The notes under the pieces are model-generated. The model had not been told where the DNA came from. It saw only the letters and a program-made list of their open reading frames with translations, and ran no database searches. Both the position numbers and the translations under genes were made by a program. 64,000 bases of DNA from NCBI GenBank assembly GCA_022826945.1, contig JAJDTY010000043.1:1-64000 (forward strand). The letters are read 5' to 3'. This stretch comes from Candidatus Binatia bacterium. GTDB taxonomy: Bacteria; Desulfobacterota; Binatia; Bin18. Below are positions 50,613-59,574 of this stretch, in pieces. The first letter of the stretch is position 1, and the number at the start of each line of letters is the position of its first letter.

Positions 50613-51692
50613 TCATCTGACGGGCAGGGTCAGGGTCGGTCCCTGGGCTCTGGTCTGTCCCGCTTGCAGGTCAAACAGTTGGCGCAGCAGCATAAAGGTC
50701 GATTTGGATTCCAGGTCCGTGTCTTCAATATAAAACCAATGGCCTCGGTAGTAGGTCGCGATATAGGCGTTATCGGGCCGTTCGGCCGTGGTTCTGATCC
50801 TGAAGCGACGACCGGCGGGCGTATGCGTCCAGTCGAATATCCCCCCGGTTTTCGATGTGGTGCTAGTCACCAGTCCATCGACCTGGTGTTGCTCGGGTGT
50901 TTCCACAGTCTGAGAGAGATAATACAGCAGGCCGGAGATAGAGCGGGGGCGAACCGCCCACTGCGTCTGGTTCACCTCAAGGAAATCCGTGCTCAGATCA
51001 AAGTCCTTGACCTCCCGGTCGAGTTGGAGCAGCGCATAGATGCGGTCGATTTCCTGTTGGTGGTGCACATCATCCACGACCAACCGTACCCTGATACCGG
51101 GGGAGTCGTGCTGGTGGGTTGTGCCGATTTCGATGAGCTGGCGCTTTTGTAAAACGGACAGCGCTTCCAGCAGGTGGTTGAATGCTTCATAGTCCGGCTC
51201 CTGCTGCGGGGTTGGCCCGGAGGCGCTGGGCGCATTGTACAGGTTGTTGATCCTTTCAAAGCACAAGCCGAACACCCGGTCGATCTTCCACCCGGACTGG
51301 GTCAGCACGAGAATGGCTTCGAGTTGGAGGGGGCTGAGAAGACTCTTTAGCAGGTTTTCTCCCTGTAACGGTGTATAGGAGATGGTCGGGTTATCGGCAT
51401 AGCCCAGGCCGACGCCGGGGCTCAGGGAGTCCCGGGTGCCGAAATTCAGCGCGGCGTCAACTCCGGCACTGGCTTGCAGAGACAAACTCGTAGTGACGCT
51501 GCCTATTTCCAGAAAAAACGTGACATCCCGGTACCGCATCCGCACCAGGTTCTGGAGCATCTGCTCATTGATCGACGCGATAATGGCTTCGTTATAAGCC
51601 GGATGGGTGCGTTCGACGGCTTGCGGCCCGAAGGTCGCCAGGCAGCCTGACAACAGGCTGGTCAAGACACTGAGCAGGAACAGGGATGGCAT
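50613..51692 (-). CDS. Lipoprotein of unknown function
   Basis: 359 residues. The N-terminal signal FLLSVLTSLLSGC has a lipobox with the lipidated Cys at 17, so it is anchored to a membrane. The rest is soluble, with NEQMLQNLVRMRYRD, DFLEVNQTQWAVRPRSI and a C-terminal FRIRTTAERPDNAYIATYYRG. Scattered repeats of NEQMLQNLVRxRY-type lipoproteins occur in many genomes, but no function is known to me. The gene is on the minus strand, 8 bases downstream of the toxin gene of the UPF0175/DUF3368 pair. Confidence 0.82.
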   Translation of the reverse strand: MPSLFLLSVLTSLLSGCLATFGPQAVERTHPAYNEAIIASINEQMLQNLVRMRYRDVTFFLEIGSVTTSLSLQASAGVDAALNFGTRDSLSPGVGLGYADNPTISYTPLQGENLLKSLLSPLQLEAILVLTQSGWKIDRVFGLCFERINNLYNAPSASGPTPQQEPDYEAFNHLLEALSVLQKRQLIEIGTTHQHDSPGIRVRLVVDDVHHQQEIDRIYALLQLDREVKDFDLSTDFLEVNQTQWAVRPRSISGLLYYLSQTVETPEQHQVDGLVTSTTSKTGGIFDWTHTPAGRRFRIRTTAERPDNAYIATYYRGHWFYIEDTDLESKSTFMLLRQLFDLQAGQTRAQGPTLTLPVR

Positions 51693-51699
51693 AGGAGAG

Positions 51700-52170
51700 T
51701 CACTCTCCCAACTCTTTCAGAAATCCTTCGACGAACCTACGGCTATAACGGAACCCTTCGACCTGCATATGTTCGAGAAAAGGACGGACAGCAGTAACGA
51801 AACCCCGTTGTTTTGCGCGGGCAAGGAGACCAGCCGTGCCGATGATGTTTACGCCTCGAGCCGTCGCAATAGCCCGAGCTGCTCGCTCGTCAAGGAGCAA
51901 TTCGCTAGCTGTGATTTCTTCCGCAAGAGCAATAGCTTCGGTTTCTCCTGGATCAAGCAATGGTATAAGCTCTGGAGGAATGGTACGAACCCTTCGCGAT
52001 TCCACCCAAGGAGCGTTTCGAATTTCTTCCGCTCCAAGGCGGTTACCAGCTTGTGTCACCTCTCGCCATACTGCGTCTGGGATGAGAATGTACCCGATAA
52101 TTTTTTGCAGCAAATCAAGCTCCCCGATACGCGCAAACGCAATTAGAGGAGTCGTGTTACTGACAATCAT
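51700..52170 (-). CDS. DUF3368 PIN-like toxin
   Basis: 156 residues from the ATG at 52168-52170. The PIN-fold acidic pattern is visible: MIVSNTTPLIAFARIG (variant of the usual D), LLDPGETEAIALAEE, LLLDERAARAIA and IIGTAGLLARAKQRG. This is the DUF3368 group of VapC-like RNase toxins, which pair with UPF0175 antitoxins. It starts 4 bases after the antitoxin stop. It probably cleaves tRNA or mRNA when free. Confidence 0.88.
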   Translation of the reverse strand: MIVSNTTPLIAFARIGELDLLQKIIGYILIPDAVWREVTQAGNRLGAEEIRNAPWVESRRVRTIPPELIPLLDPGETEAIALAEEITASELLLDERAARAIATARGVNIIGTAGLLARAKQRGFVTAVRPFLEHMQVEGFRYSRRFVEGFLKELGE

Positions 52171-52174
52171 TCGA

Positions 52175-52438
52175 TTAAGACTCTCGCTGCGCGGCCTGGA
52201 CTTCCGCCTTTGCATCTTCGACCGAGAGGTCAAAAGCCGGAACTCTTCGCGCGCTCAGGGCGTCGAGAAAGTCTAGGCGGTTCATGCCAGCAAACCTAGC
52301 GGCTTGACCCAGAGACAGACGCTTCTCCCCAAAATAATAGACAGCCGCAACCAGCCGTATCTCTTGGGACAGTTCGGCCGGCTGCTCGCGAAGAGTAACG
52401 AGTAAATCTTCAGGAATGTCCAGAGACACGTTTGGCAT
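52175..52438 (-). CDS. UPF0175-family antitoxin
   Basis: 87 residues. VSLDIPEDLLVTLREQPAELSQEIRLVAAVYYFGEKRLSLGQAARFAGMNRLDFLDAL has the pattern of UPF0175: an N-terminal strand, a long helix and a helix-turn-helix-like region used for DNA binding. It is the antitoxin for the adjacent DUF3368 toxin, antitoxin first, coupled by a 4-base gap. Confidence 0.88.
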   Translation of the reverse strand: MPNVSLDIPEDLLVTLREQPAELSQEIRLVAAVYYFGEKRLSLGQAARFAGMNRLDFLDALSARRVPAFDLSVEDAKAEVQAAQRES

Positions 52439-52733
52439 GATTTTTTACCTCCGTACTCTGTTGGCGATCAAACTCCTACGGGCTGAGGGACGTAATAGGG
52501 GAGACGAGTCCAATACATTCTCCTCGTTATATTGGTCTGCCGTCTGAGAATGTAGTCTGTTATCACACTGGCTGACCCCAGTATACAAAACGTGCTCAGC
52601 ATGAAAACTCGTTGCATCCCCTCTTTTCCCTTCTCCGATCCGCGTCGAACTGTTCTTCCCTCCCACCGGCAATGGAAACCAATCCTGAGCCAGTGTTCGT
52701 TTTGACGGCCTATCAGGTCTCACGGAGCTAGGC

Positions 52734-52980
52734 ATGGGATCAATTAGAATCGTGTATGACATGGAAGGAGACATTCTTGACGTGGATTTTCGGCTTACCG
52801 GCGAAAAGCCTCAAACAGCTCCCTTCTCAATGGCAGACCGAGGTGGTCAAGCTCCTGACACGCGAGCCACTCAAATGTCTGCTGACCTGCCTTGATGAGA
52901 AGGCGCTTCGTTTTCAGGTTATCGAACCAAAAGTAAAAGAACTGGCCACTGAACCCATGAGGCGGAGCGCTTCGGCATAG
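52734..52980 (+). pseudogene. Broken DUF2283-like gene
   Basis: An ATG at 52734 with GGAG six bases upstream starts a frame reading GSIRIVYDMEGDILDVDFRL, the opening of a DUF2283-type protein, and stops at 52895. The typical C-terminal part (SLKQLPSQWQTEVVKLL, then RFQVIEPKVKEL) is read from another frame, ending at 52980. So the middle of the gene has been deleted and the frame lost. Confidence 0.6.
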
Positions 52981-53119
52981 CGTTCGTTTCATCTCGCCCG
53001 TCTCTTTTTTTCGAGACTCGACCTACTCAAGCCGGGCAAAAAGGGATTAACTTCCTTTCTCAAAAGAGCGACTGACACGCAATGCCCTCTATTCGTTGTA
53101 TTGGTACGTCGCCTTTCCC

Positions 53120-53344
53120 CTAATGATTCGCCCGTAGGTAACGGACAATTTCCATCATTACCTTGCAGTCAACTTCGTTGTCGCGAGCAACCTCATTCAT
53201 GAGTGGCAACTTGGTCATCGACACGCCTTGCGCCACCCCTGCAAGGAGGTGGTCCTTAGGATCGAATTGACACGGCGCCCCGAATTGCGCAAAGTGGAGC
53301 GCTGAAATATGGACAGAACTGGTTAGAGGAACGCACTGCGCCAC
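53120..53344 (-). pseudogene. Possible fragment of a RecB/RNase H-like nuclease
   Basis: A 74-residue open frame ends with DNEVDCKVMMEIVRYLR, a pattern like the end of YprB/RNase H-like nuclease domains (Y-N-E-x-D-C-x-x-M-M-E). The N-terminal part does not look protein-like and no start with ribosome-binding site is seen. It is probably the last 40 residues of a lost gene. It ends 12 bases before the deacylase start on the other strand. Confidence 0.35.
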
Positions 53345-53355
53345 AAGGAGGAGTC

Positions 53356-55038
53356 ATGGCCTACGATATCGTCATTAAAAACGGGACCGTCATTGACGGC
53401 ACCGGCAGCCAACAACGACACGCAGATGTTGCCATCCAGGGCGACCGGATTGCTGAAATCGGTACGGTGACCGGCGCAGCCAAACGAACCATCGATGCTG
53501 AAGGCAAGCTCGTCACCCCCGGTTTTGTTGATATTCATACCCACCTGGACGCCCAGATCTGGTGGGACCCTGCGGTCTCCTCCTCGTGCTGGCACGGCGT
53601 GACCTCGGTTGTCATGGGCAACTGCGGTGTGACGTTTGCTCCGTGCCGTCCGCAGGACCGGGACTATCTGGCCCATCTGATGGAATCGGTGGAAGATATT
53701 CCCGCGGCGAGCATTACCGAAGGCATGCCCTGGAAATGGGAAACCTACGGGGAATATCTCAAGGCGCTCGATACGGCTCCCAAGGGAGTCAACGTCGGCG
53801 GCATGGTTGGCCATTGTGCGGTCCGCTATTGGGCCATGGGTGAAGAAAGCCTGGAAAACACCCCCGCCAGCCCCGAGGCCATTGGCAAGATGCACGATAT
53901 TGTCGCCGAAGCCATTGCCGGCGGGGCGCTCGGATTTTCCACCTCACGGACCATTCTCCACCGTACCCCGGAGGGGCAGCCCGTTCCCGGTACGTTTGCC
54001 GAGTTTGACGAGTTGATGGGAATCGCCAGCGCGCTCGGCGAGCTGCAACGCGGCGTGGTCGAGGCCGCTCCGGGTATCGACAGCGGCAGCCAGGAAGACC
54101 TGCAACGCGAAGTGCACTGGATGACGGAAGTCAGCCTGGCCACCGGCCGACCCGTGACCTTCGGCCTGGCCCAGAGCCGCCCCCATCCGGCGGCGTATGC
54201 GTCCATGCTGGACCAGATCAACGCCAGCGCCGAGCGCGGGGCCAAAGTCTTTGCCCAGTCCACTACACGGGGTATTGGGGTGCTGTTCGGCTTTGTCAAT
54301 CGGACGCCCTTTGACCGGGCTCCGGCGTGGAGAGCCCTGCGCAGCCTGAGCCTGTCCGACAAAGTCGCCAAACTACGCGATCCGGCCTATCAAGCACGGA
54401 TGATACAGGAAGCCAAGGACGATCCACCGCCGATTGATTTCAGCCAGATCTTTGTCCTGCCCCAAGGCGAAGTGCGCTATGACCTGGGTACATCGGACAG
54501 TCTCCAGACCCATGCCGACCGCCTTGGAGTAAGTCCAGGCGAAGCCTTTATTGCCCTGTCTCTCGAAAATAACGGCGAGACGCTGTTCAACTACCCCTTC
54601 CTCAACCCACAGTTCGAGGCCGTGCAGCACATGCTGGATCATCCGCAGGTCGTTATTGGCTTGGGCGACTCCGGCGCCCATTGCGGGCAGATCATGGATT
54701 CCAGCCTGCCGACCTATTTTCTGAAGTATTGGGTCAAGGAACGCGAACACTTCGCGCTCGAACAGGCCATCCATATGCTGACCGCGGAACCGGCCCAACT
54801 GTTCGGCATTCATGATCGGGGCGTGCTGCGTGAAGGCGCTTACGCCGATGTGAACGTTATCGATTATGACAACCTGCGTCTGCCGCCGCCGACCTTTGTG
54901 TACGATTTCCCTGCCGGAAGCGGGCGATATATTCAAAAGTCTTCGGGCTATGAGTACACCCTGGTCAACGGCCAGGTCTTTATGGAAGGGCTCGATCATA
55001 CCGGTGCGTTTGCCGGGCAGGTGCTGCGCAGCGCGTAG
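53356..55038 (+). CDS. N-acyl-D-amino-acid deacylase-type amidohydrolase
   Basis: 560 residues. N-terminal IKNGTVIDGTG, the metal motif GFVDIHTHLDAQIWWD, then GNCGVTFAPC, GHCAVRYWAMGEE, GLGDSGAHCGQIMD near residue 435 and the C-terminal GVLREGAYADVNVID are the D-aminoacylase / dihydroorotase-like pattern. It hydrolyses an N-acyl-D-amino acid or a similar amide, zinc-dependent. A strong rho-independent terminator follows at 55067-55091. GGAGG precedes the ATG. Confidence 0.94.
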   Translation: MAYDIVIKNGTVIDGTGSQQRHADVAIQGDRIAEIGTVTGAAKRTIDAEGKLVTPGFVDIHTHLDAQIWWDPAVSSSCWHGVTSVVMGNCGVTFAPCRPQDRDYLAHLMESVEDIPAASITEGMPWKWETYGEYLKALDTAPKGVNVGGMVGHCAVRYWAMGEESLENTPASPEAIGKMHDIVAEAIAGGALGFSTSRTILHRTPEGQPVPGTFAEFDELMGIASALGELQRGVVEAAPGIDSGSQEDLQREVHWMTEVSLATGRPVTFGLAQSRPHPAAYASMLDQINASAERGAKVFAQSTTRGIGVLFGFVNRTPFDRAPAWRALRSLSLSDKVAKLRDPAYQARMIQEAKDDPPPIDFSQIFVLPQGEVRYDLGTSDSLQTHADRLGVSPGEAFIALSLENNGETLFNYPFLNPQFEAVQHMLDHPQVVIGLGDSGAHCGQIMDSSLPTYFLKYWVKEREHFALEQAIHMLTAEPAQLFGIHDRGVLREGAYADVNVIDYDNLRLPPPTFVYDFPAGSGRYIQKSSGYEYTLVNGQVFMEGLDHTGAFAGQVLRSA

Positions 55039-55066
55039 GGCTTTCTCTACAGAGTCTGCCGAGGAG

Positions 55067-55091
55067 GGGCGGCCAGTAGGTCGCCCTTTTT
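55067..55091 (+). terminator. Rho-independent terminator of the deacylase gene
   Basis: GGGCGGCC (55067-55074) pairs with GGTCGCCC (55079-55086, one G-U pair) around AGTA; TTTTT follows at 55087-55091. It lies 29 bases after the stop codon and 10 bases before the next start. Confidence 0.8.
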
Positions 55092-55100
55092 GTCGTTCGT

Positions 55101-55631
55101 ATGTCCCCGGTCACCATCGTTGAAATCAAGGCACGCTGCACGCAGGCCCAGCGGGTCCGGGACTATCTGCGCTCGCACGGCGCGGACGTGCGAGGCGTCG
55201 ACTACCAGACGGACACTTATTTTCAGGTTCCGCACGGACGACTCAAGCTCCGGGAAGGTCAACTTGAAAACGCCCTCATCTACTACGAGCGTCCCGATCA
55301 GGAGTCGGCCAAACAATCGAACGTTCTCTTAACCAAGACGCAGCCGGATTCGGCACTCAAAGCCCAACTCGCCCAGGCCCTAGGTGTCCTTGTTGTGGTC
55401 AAAAAGCAACGAGAGATTGCGTTCATCGACAACGTCAAATTTCATATCGATAACGTCGAAGGGCTCGGACACTTTGTCGAGATCGAAGCCATTGATAGCG
55501 AAGGCACTCTCAGCCAAGAGCAGCTCCTCGCCCAGTGCCAATCATTTCAGGCCGGACTGGGAATCCAGCCACACGATCTTGTTGCCGGATCGTATAGTGA
55601 TTTACTCCTCGCCCAGGCGAAGCGCGCATAG
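55101..55631 (+). CDS. CYTH-domain protein (class IV adenylate cyclase-like)
   Basis: 176 residues. The N-terminal VEIKARC carries the ExExK-like signature in a variant form; TDTYFQVPHGRLKLREGQLENALIYYER, and a C-terminal VEGLGHFVEIEAID complete the CYTH beta-barrel pattern of acidic residues. Members are class IV cyclases, thiamine triphosphatases or triphosphate tunnel enzymes. It is not cotranscribed with the deacylase because of the terminator in between. Confidence 0.88.
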   Translation: MSPVTIVEIKARCTQAQRVRDYLRSHGADVRGVDYQTDTYFQVPHGRLKLREGQLENALIYYERPDQESAKQSNVLLTKTQPDSALKAQLAQALGVLVVVKKQREIAFIDNVKFHIDNVEGLGHFVEIEAIDSEGTLSQEQLLAQCQSFQAGLGIQPHDLVAGSYSDLLLAQAKRA

Positions 55632-55694
55632 ATGGGGGGCGGCCTCCCTCAATCAGAATATCATGGTGTCAGACCCTCAGCAGCCCATTCCATA

Positions 55695-56408
55695 CTACTC
55701 CGCCCCGGCCCGATGCGTTGCCGTCCACTGCTGGGACAAGTGCTGGGCTTCGGCGACCTGGGCCGGGGACATCTCCTTAGCCACCAAGTCGCGAACCTCA
55801 AGTAACTTTTTGGGGCCGTTTGCGCCAGCAAGATTGAACCACATATAGGCCAGGATATAATCCTGCGGAACGCCCTCACCCTTGTAGTACATGCCGCCGA
55901 GACTAGACTGCGCCCTCACGTGTCCCTGCTCGGCGGCCCGACGATACCACACCGCCGCCTCCGCATAGTCCTGCGCTACGCCCTCGCCCGTATTGTACAT
56001 GTAGCCAAGATTGAACTGGGCATTTGCGTGTCCGGCTTCAGCGGCCCGGCGATACCACCCCGCCGCCTCCGCATGGTCCTGCGCCACGCCCTCATCCCTG
56101 TAGTACATGACGCCGAGGTTGAACTGGGCCTGAGCGTCTCCCTGCTCGGCAGCCCGACGATACCACACCGCCGCCTCCGCATAGTCCTGCGGGACGCCCT
56201 CACCCGTGCTGTACATATAGCCGAGACTGTACTGCGCATCCGCGTGTCCGGCTTCGGCGGCCACGCGGCAGGCAACGAACCGGGTTGCGGGTGCCAGATC
56301 AGTCTTGAAGCAGTCCGCAACCTCGATGTCTTCCGCCGCAACGGAATATGGAGCCGTGCAGACCCACAACAAGACGATACACACGGAAGACCAGAAAATA
56401 AGTTTCAT
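55695..56408 (-). CDS. Secreted Sel1-repeat protein
   Basis: 237 residues. A signal peptide (FWSSVCIVLLWVCTAPYSVAA) is followed by four Sel1-type TPR repeats of 36 residues, each ending AVWYRRAAEQGHAxAQxxLGxMYxxGEGVxQDYAE-like, with a C-terminal YMWFNLAGANG. The repeats are near-identical at DNA level (about 108 bases each, 55920-56230), which suggests recent expansion and could allow length changes. Such proteins mediate protein-protein contacts in the periplasm or on the surface. Confidence 0.93.
   Translation of the reverse strand: MKLIFWSSVCIVLLWVCTAPYSVAAEDIEVADCFKTDLAPATRFVACRVAAEAGHADAQYSLGYMYSTGEGVPQDYAEAAVWYRRAAEQGDAQAQFNLGVMYYRDEGVAQDHAEAAGWYRRAAEAGHANAQFNLGYMYNTGEGVAQDYAEAAVWYRRAAEQGHVRAQSSLGGMYYKGEGVPQDYILAYMWFNLAGANGPKKLLEVRDLVAKEMSPAQVAEAQHLSQQWTATHRAGAE
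55900..56250. repeat. Tandem 108-bp DNA repeats encoding Sel1 units
   Basis: About three units of 108 bases inside the Sel1-repeat gene share long identical stretches (for example the sequence around the Gly-Glu-Gly-Val codons). The high DNA identity is more than protein constraint needs. Confidence 0.6.
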
Positions 56409-56531
56409 GGACGCTCTTTTCTCACTGTGCCACCATAGGAGTCCGGTTCAGGCGACCCGACCATTAGATACCGAATAACGTCCGGCATGACGAGAGCGGA
56501 ACGGCATGGCGACAGCCTAGCGTGAATTGCT

Positions 56532-56948
56532 CTAGCCGCCTTTTCGCTGTCTTTCCCGCAAGGTCACACAGGTGCCGCTGGCTTTACAGACTAGGACCGG
56601 TTCTTCGAGCAGGTCCGCCGCCGAGTCGGAGATATCGGGGCGAGGTACAATCACCTTCCAGGCTTCGAATTCGAGTTGACGCGAGGTTCGTCCCACGCGG
56701 GTTATCCGCCCGGACACCTCAATAAAATCACCGGCATAAACCGGGGCGAGAAACTCCACATTGTCATAGGCGCGGAACAGCCCCTCATCCCCGTCCAGGC
56801 GGATACTCAATTCTGTCCCCACATCACCGAAGAGTTGCAACATCTTCGCACCATCGACCAGACCGCCCCCATAGTGGGCGTCCGGGCCGTTCATACGGAC
56901 CCGCAGCATGGCGGTCGGCAGGTTATCGACGGGCTCCATTCGTGGCAT
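56532..56948 (-). CDS. Hotdog-fold protein resembling 3-aminobutyryl-CoA ammonia-lyase
   Basis: 138 residues. [34 protein letters not shown], the segment [27 protein letters not shown], and [26 protein letters not shown] correspond to Kal, the 3-aminobutyryl-CoA ammonia-lyase of the lysine-fermentation pathway, a hotdog-fold enzyme. No other lysine-fermentation gene (kamA, kamDE, kdd, kce) is in the window, so the function may differ. It lies 24 bases downstream of the molybdopterin oxidoreductase on the same strand. Confidence 0.8.
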   Translation of the reverse strand: MPRMEPVDNLPTAMLRVRMNGPDAHYGGGLVDGAKMLQLFGDVGTELSIRLDGDEGLFRAYDNVEFLAPVYAGDFIEVSGRITRVGRTSRQLEFEAWKVIVPRPDISDSAADLLEEPVLVCKASGTCVTLRERQRKGG

Positions 56949-56972
56949 GCCTGATTCCTCTTGAGCGGTGTC

Positions 56973-59021
56973 TTATGAGAGCGCCTGCCCGTCCCAGCGC
57001 TCGACCTCAACGCGGCAGTCATAAAAGGTGCCACCGCCGCCAATGTCCGTCAGTTGGGTCGACGTCACATTATTAACATTGCCCTTCCCTCCAGACAGTT
57101 TGTCCCACCAGCCCCAGAAGGTGGCAACCGTGCCGGCCTGGACCCGCTCGGAGACAACAACCGGCAGCACGAACGCCCCACGGTCGTTGAACACCCGCAC
57201 CTCATCACCCGTGTCTACGCCGCGGGCGGTCGCATCGTGTGGGTGGATTTCCAAGGTCCGGGCCGTGGATTCCTGACGGCGCATCACCGGCAAGTGCCCA
57301 TAGGAGGAATTCAGCGAATCCTTGTGCTTGCGCGGAAGGAAATTCAACGGAAACGGCCCCTCGCTCAGAGTCTCGTGGGGAGGGACAAAGGACGGGAGCG
57401 GGTCCAGCCCGTCCCGCTCCATTTTTTCACAAAAGAACTCGAACTTTCCCGAAGGAGTCAGGAAGCCGCCCTGCGCTCGGGGCAGCAGGTCGGGCTCGGA
57501 GCGGGTCGGCAGAAAGGGACGGGACAGGAATTCGGCGGCAGACAGCCCGGCCTTGAGGGCTTCCCCGGTAAATTCCTCCGCCGACGCATGCACCGCCGGC
57601 TCAGTGATACCCAGCCCGGTCGCCAACAACTGAAATACGTCGGCGTTCGACTTTGCTTCGCCCAGCGGTTCAAGCGCCTTACGGCTGAAGCTGCCAAAAT
57701 CACCGCCGTACGCCAGAATCATATCATCCTGCTCAAGTGGAGAAGTCGCCGGTAGGACGATATCCGCATAATCCGCGCTATCCGTCAGGAAAAGATCGTG
57801 GACGACGGTAAACAGCCCTGCTCGTTGCAGCGCACGTCTCAGTTCGGCTTGATGAGGCAGCGAGGCGGCCAGATTGCAATTGTAAACATGCAGCACGTTG
57901 ATGGGCGGATCAAAACTGGGATCGAGCAGATGCTCGGCCAGCCGCATCATATTGATTTCGCGGGTCCCTTCCGGCGAGAGATCAAAGCGCATGGCCTGTT
58001 TCATATTCTGGGCGGTAAACATGGCTCCACCGAAGTTGCACAAACCCCCGCCAACCTCACGCCAGGCACCGGTCAACGCGGGCAGACAAGCCACGGCCCG
58101 GACGGCCGCCGCGCCCCCGCCGCTACGCTGGATGCCAACCCCGGTCCGAATCGCAGCCGGCCGGGTCGTGGCATAGGTGTGCGCCAAGTCCTGAATAGCG
58201 CTCACCGGAACGTCGCACATCTGGGCCAGGTCCGGGAGCGAGAGGGAACGCAGGCGTCTGAAAAACGGCTCGGCGCCGATGGTATGCTGCTCTACATAGT
58301 CAAGGTCGGCCAGCCCCTCTGCTTCAATGACCTTCATCATGGCCAAGGCCAAGGCTGCGTCGGTGCCTGGCCGGACGGCAATATGCTCGTCGCACGCCCG
58401 GGCGGTCCGCGAACGATACGGGTCAATGGCGATCAGCCGCGCCCCGCGCCGCTGGGCCTGACGGACGAAGGGCCAGACGTGGAAGCCCGTGTCCAGTGGA
58501 TTCGCAGCCCAGAAGATGATGAGTTTACTCTCAACCAAGCCCTCTGGAGCAAAGCCAAAGAACACATCGGAGTAATCCATTGCACCCAGCAATCCACCAG
58601 CGCAAATCGTGCGCGCCAGGGTGGATGCGCCCAGGGCATGAAAGAAGCGCCGGTCGATCCCGTTGCTCTGATACGCCCCGTTATTCCCACGATATGAATA
58701 CGGCAGAATGGACTGCGGTCCGTGCGTTGCTATCGTGGCCTGCATTCTCTCCACAATGGTCGAGACGGCTTCATCCCACGAAATCCGGACGAACTGCGCT
58801 CCAGGGCCTTTCGGGCCGACGCGCTTGACCGGATACAGCAGACGATCCGGCGCGTACACCCGATCCAGAAATTTGTTGACCTTGGTGCACAAGGCCCCCC
58901 GCGTGAACGGATGCTCTTTGCTCGCCTTGATATTAACCGCTCGATCATGCTCAACCGTCACATCCATGAGACAGGAATCCGGACAATCGTGCGGACAGAC
59001 GACCTGGGCAGTATGAGACAT
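56973..59021 (-). CDS. Molybdopterin oxidoreductase (DMSO reductase family)
   Basis: 682 residues. The N-terminal [4Fe-4S] motif is CPHDCPDSCLMDV followed by ALCTKVNK. Molybdopterin-binding segments include YSYRGNNGAYQSNGIDRRF, IFWAANPLDTGFHVWPF, and the C-terminal MRRQESTARTLEIHPHDATARGV with GDEVRVFNDRGAFVLPV. The length is short for the family but normal for soluble single-chain members of this branch. It transfers oxygen or hydride on an unknown substrate and depends on MoaA (17384) for cofactor. The hotdog protein follows on the same strand. Confidence 0.93.
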   Translation of the reverse strand: MSHTAQVVCPHDCPDSCLMDVTVEHDRAVNIKASKEHPFTRGALCTKVNKFLDRVYAPDRLLYPVKRVGPKGPGAQFVRISWDEAVSTIVERMQATIATHGPQSILPYSYRGNNGAYQSNGIDRRFFHALGASTLARTICAGGLLGAMDYSDVFFGFAPEGLVESKLIIFWAANPLDTGFHVWPFVRQAQRRGARLIAIDPYRSRTARACDEHIAVRPGTDAALALAMMKVIEAEGLADLDYVEQHTIGAEPFFRRLRSLSLPDLAQMCDVPVSAIQDLAHTYATTRPAAIRTGVGIQRSGGGAAAVRAVACLPALTGAWREVGGGLCNFGGAMFTAQNMKQAMRFDLSPEGTREINMMRLAEHLLDPSFDPPINVLHVYNCNLAASLPHQAELRRALQRAGLFTVVHDLFLTDSADYADIVLPATSPLEQDDMILAYGGDFGSFSRKALEPLGEAKSNADVFQLLATGLGITEPAVHASAEEFTGEALKAGLSAAEFLSRPFLPTRSEPDLLPRAQGGFLTPSGKFEFFCEKMERDGLDPLPSFVPPHETLSEGPFPLNFLPRKHKDSLNSSYGHLPVMRRQESTARTLEIHPHDATARGVDTGDEVRVFNDRGAFVLPVVVSERVQAGTVATFWGWWDKLSGGKGNVNNVTSTQLTDIGGGGTFYDCRVEVERWDGQALS

Positions 59022-59088
59022 AAGACCCTCCCCCTTTGTTCAGGCTCTACCACGGCGACATACAGAAATCCAGAAAAGAAATGGCGGT

Positions 59089-59487
59089 TCAGAGGTATTG
59101 AGTGCGCTTGGCAGTGGAGCGCTGCCGGACAAAGACCCCCGCTCGCACGAGCCAGATCCCAGCAATCACCAGCAGGGTCTGCGTACGGCCATTGGCCTCC
59201 CGCAGCCCTCGGCACGGCCCAAAGAGCCAAGGGTCCTGCACCAGCGTACGGTGCTTCCACAGCCAGAAAATGGCTATCGCCCGCTCCTCTGCGGTCTGCG
59301 GAACAGTGCCGTCCGGCAGGTAGAATTCTTGGCCCGCCAAGCGAACCTGCCGGGAAGTATGGATGGGGTCGGAGAGCAGGGCCGGCCACCAAAAGGCGAC
59401 AAGAGCGGTGGCGAGCTGACACAGCCAGTTCAGCCAGGCGGCCGAGGCAGAAGGCCTGCGTCCCTTCCCCGTACGTCTGCGCCACAT
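59089..59487 (-). CDS. Possible small membrane protein
   Basis: 132 residues from the ATG at 59485-59487 (MWRRRTGKGR). Two hydrophobic segments (LCQLATALVAFWWPALL and LLVIAGIWLVRAGVFV) flank a charged region. It is downstream of nothing on its strand and faces the cysteine-rich gene at 59575. No family is recognised and codon pattern alone supports it; an opposite-strand frame of similar length also exists. Confidence 0.4.
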   Translation of the reverse strand: MWRRRTGKGRRPSASAAWLNWLCQLATALVAFWWPALLSDPIHTSRQVRLAGQEFYLPDGTVPQTAEERAIAIFWLWKHRTLVQDPWLFGPCRGLREANGRTQTLLVIAGIWLVRAGVFVRQRSTAKRTQYL

Positions 59488-59574
59488 GCCCTTGTCCTTA
59501 GTCTGCTCTTTGGAGTTGCGCAACCGTAGCGGGGAAGGTATGAAACACTCGTTCTTTCATGTGAAGGAGAGGCT

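Larger units (their letters stand above)
52439..53355. other. Gene-poor stretch with broken gene remnants
   Basis: About 900 bases between the antitoxin gene and the deacylase gene contain no intact gene. Inside are a broken DUF2283-like gene (52734-52980) and a possible nuclease fragment (53120-53344). The GC content is lower than in the flanks. This looks like a decaying insertion site. Confidence 0.6.

Noticed and set aside
52445-52774. 109-residue minus-strand frame in the debris region
   Set aside because: No start signal, no domain and atypical composition.
55900-56250. CRISPR-like repeats
   Set aside because: The repeats are in-frame Sel1 codons, have no unique spacers and lie inside a gene with a signal peptide.
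57798-58697. 299-residue plus-strand frame opposite the molybdopterin oxidoreductase
   Set aside because: No domain, no ribosome-binding site; the minus strand shows the full enzyme.
59098-59529. Plus-strand frame opposite the possible membrane protein
   Set aside because: No hydrophobic or domain pattern and no ribosome-binding site; the minus-strand frame is the better, though weak, candidate.
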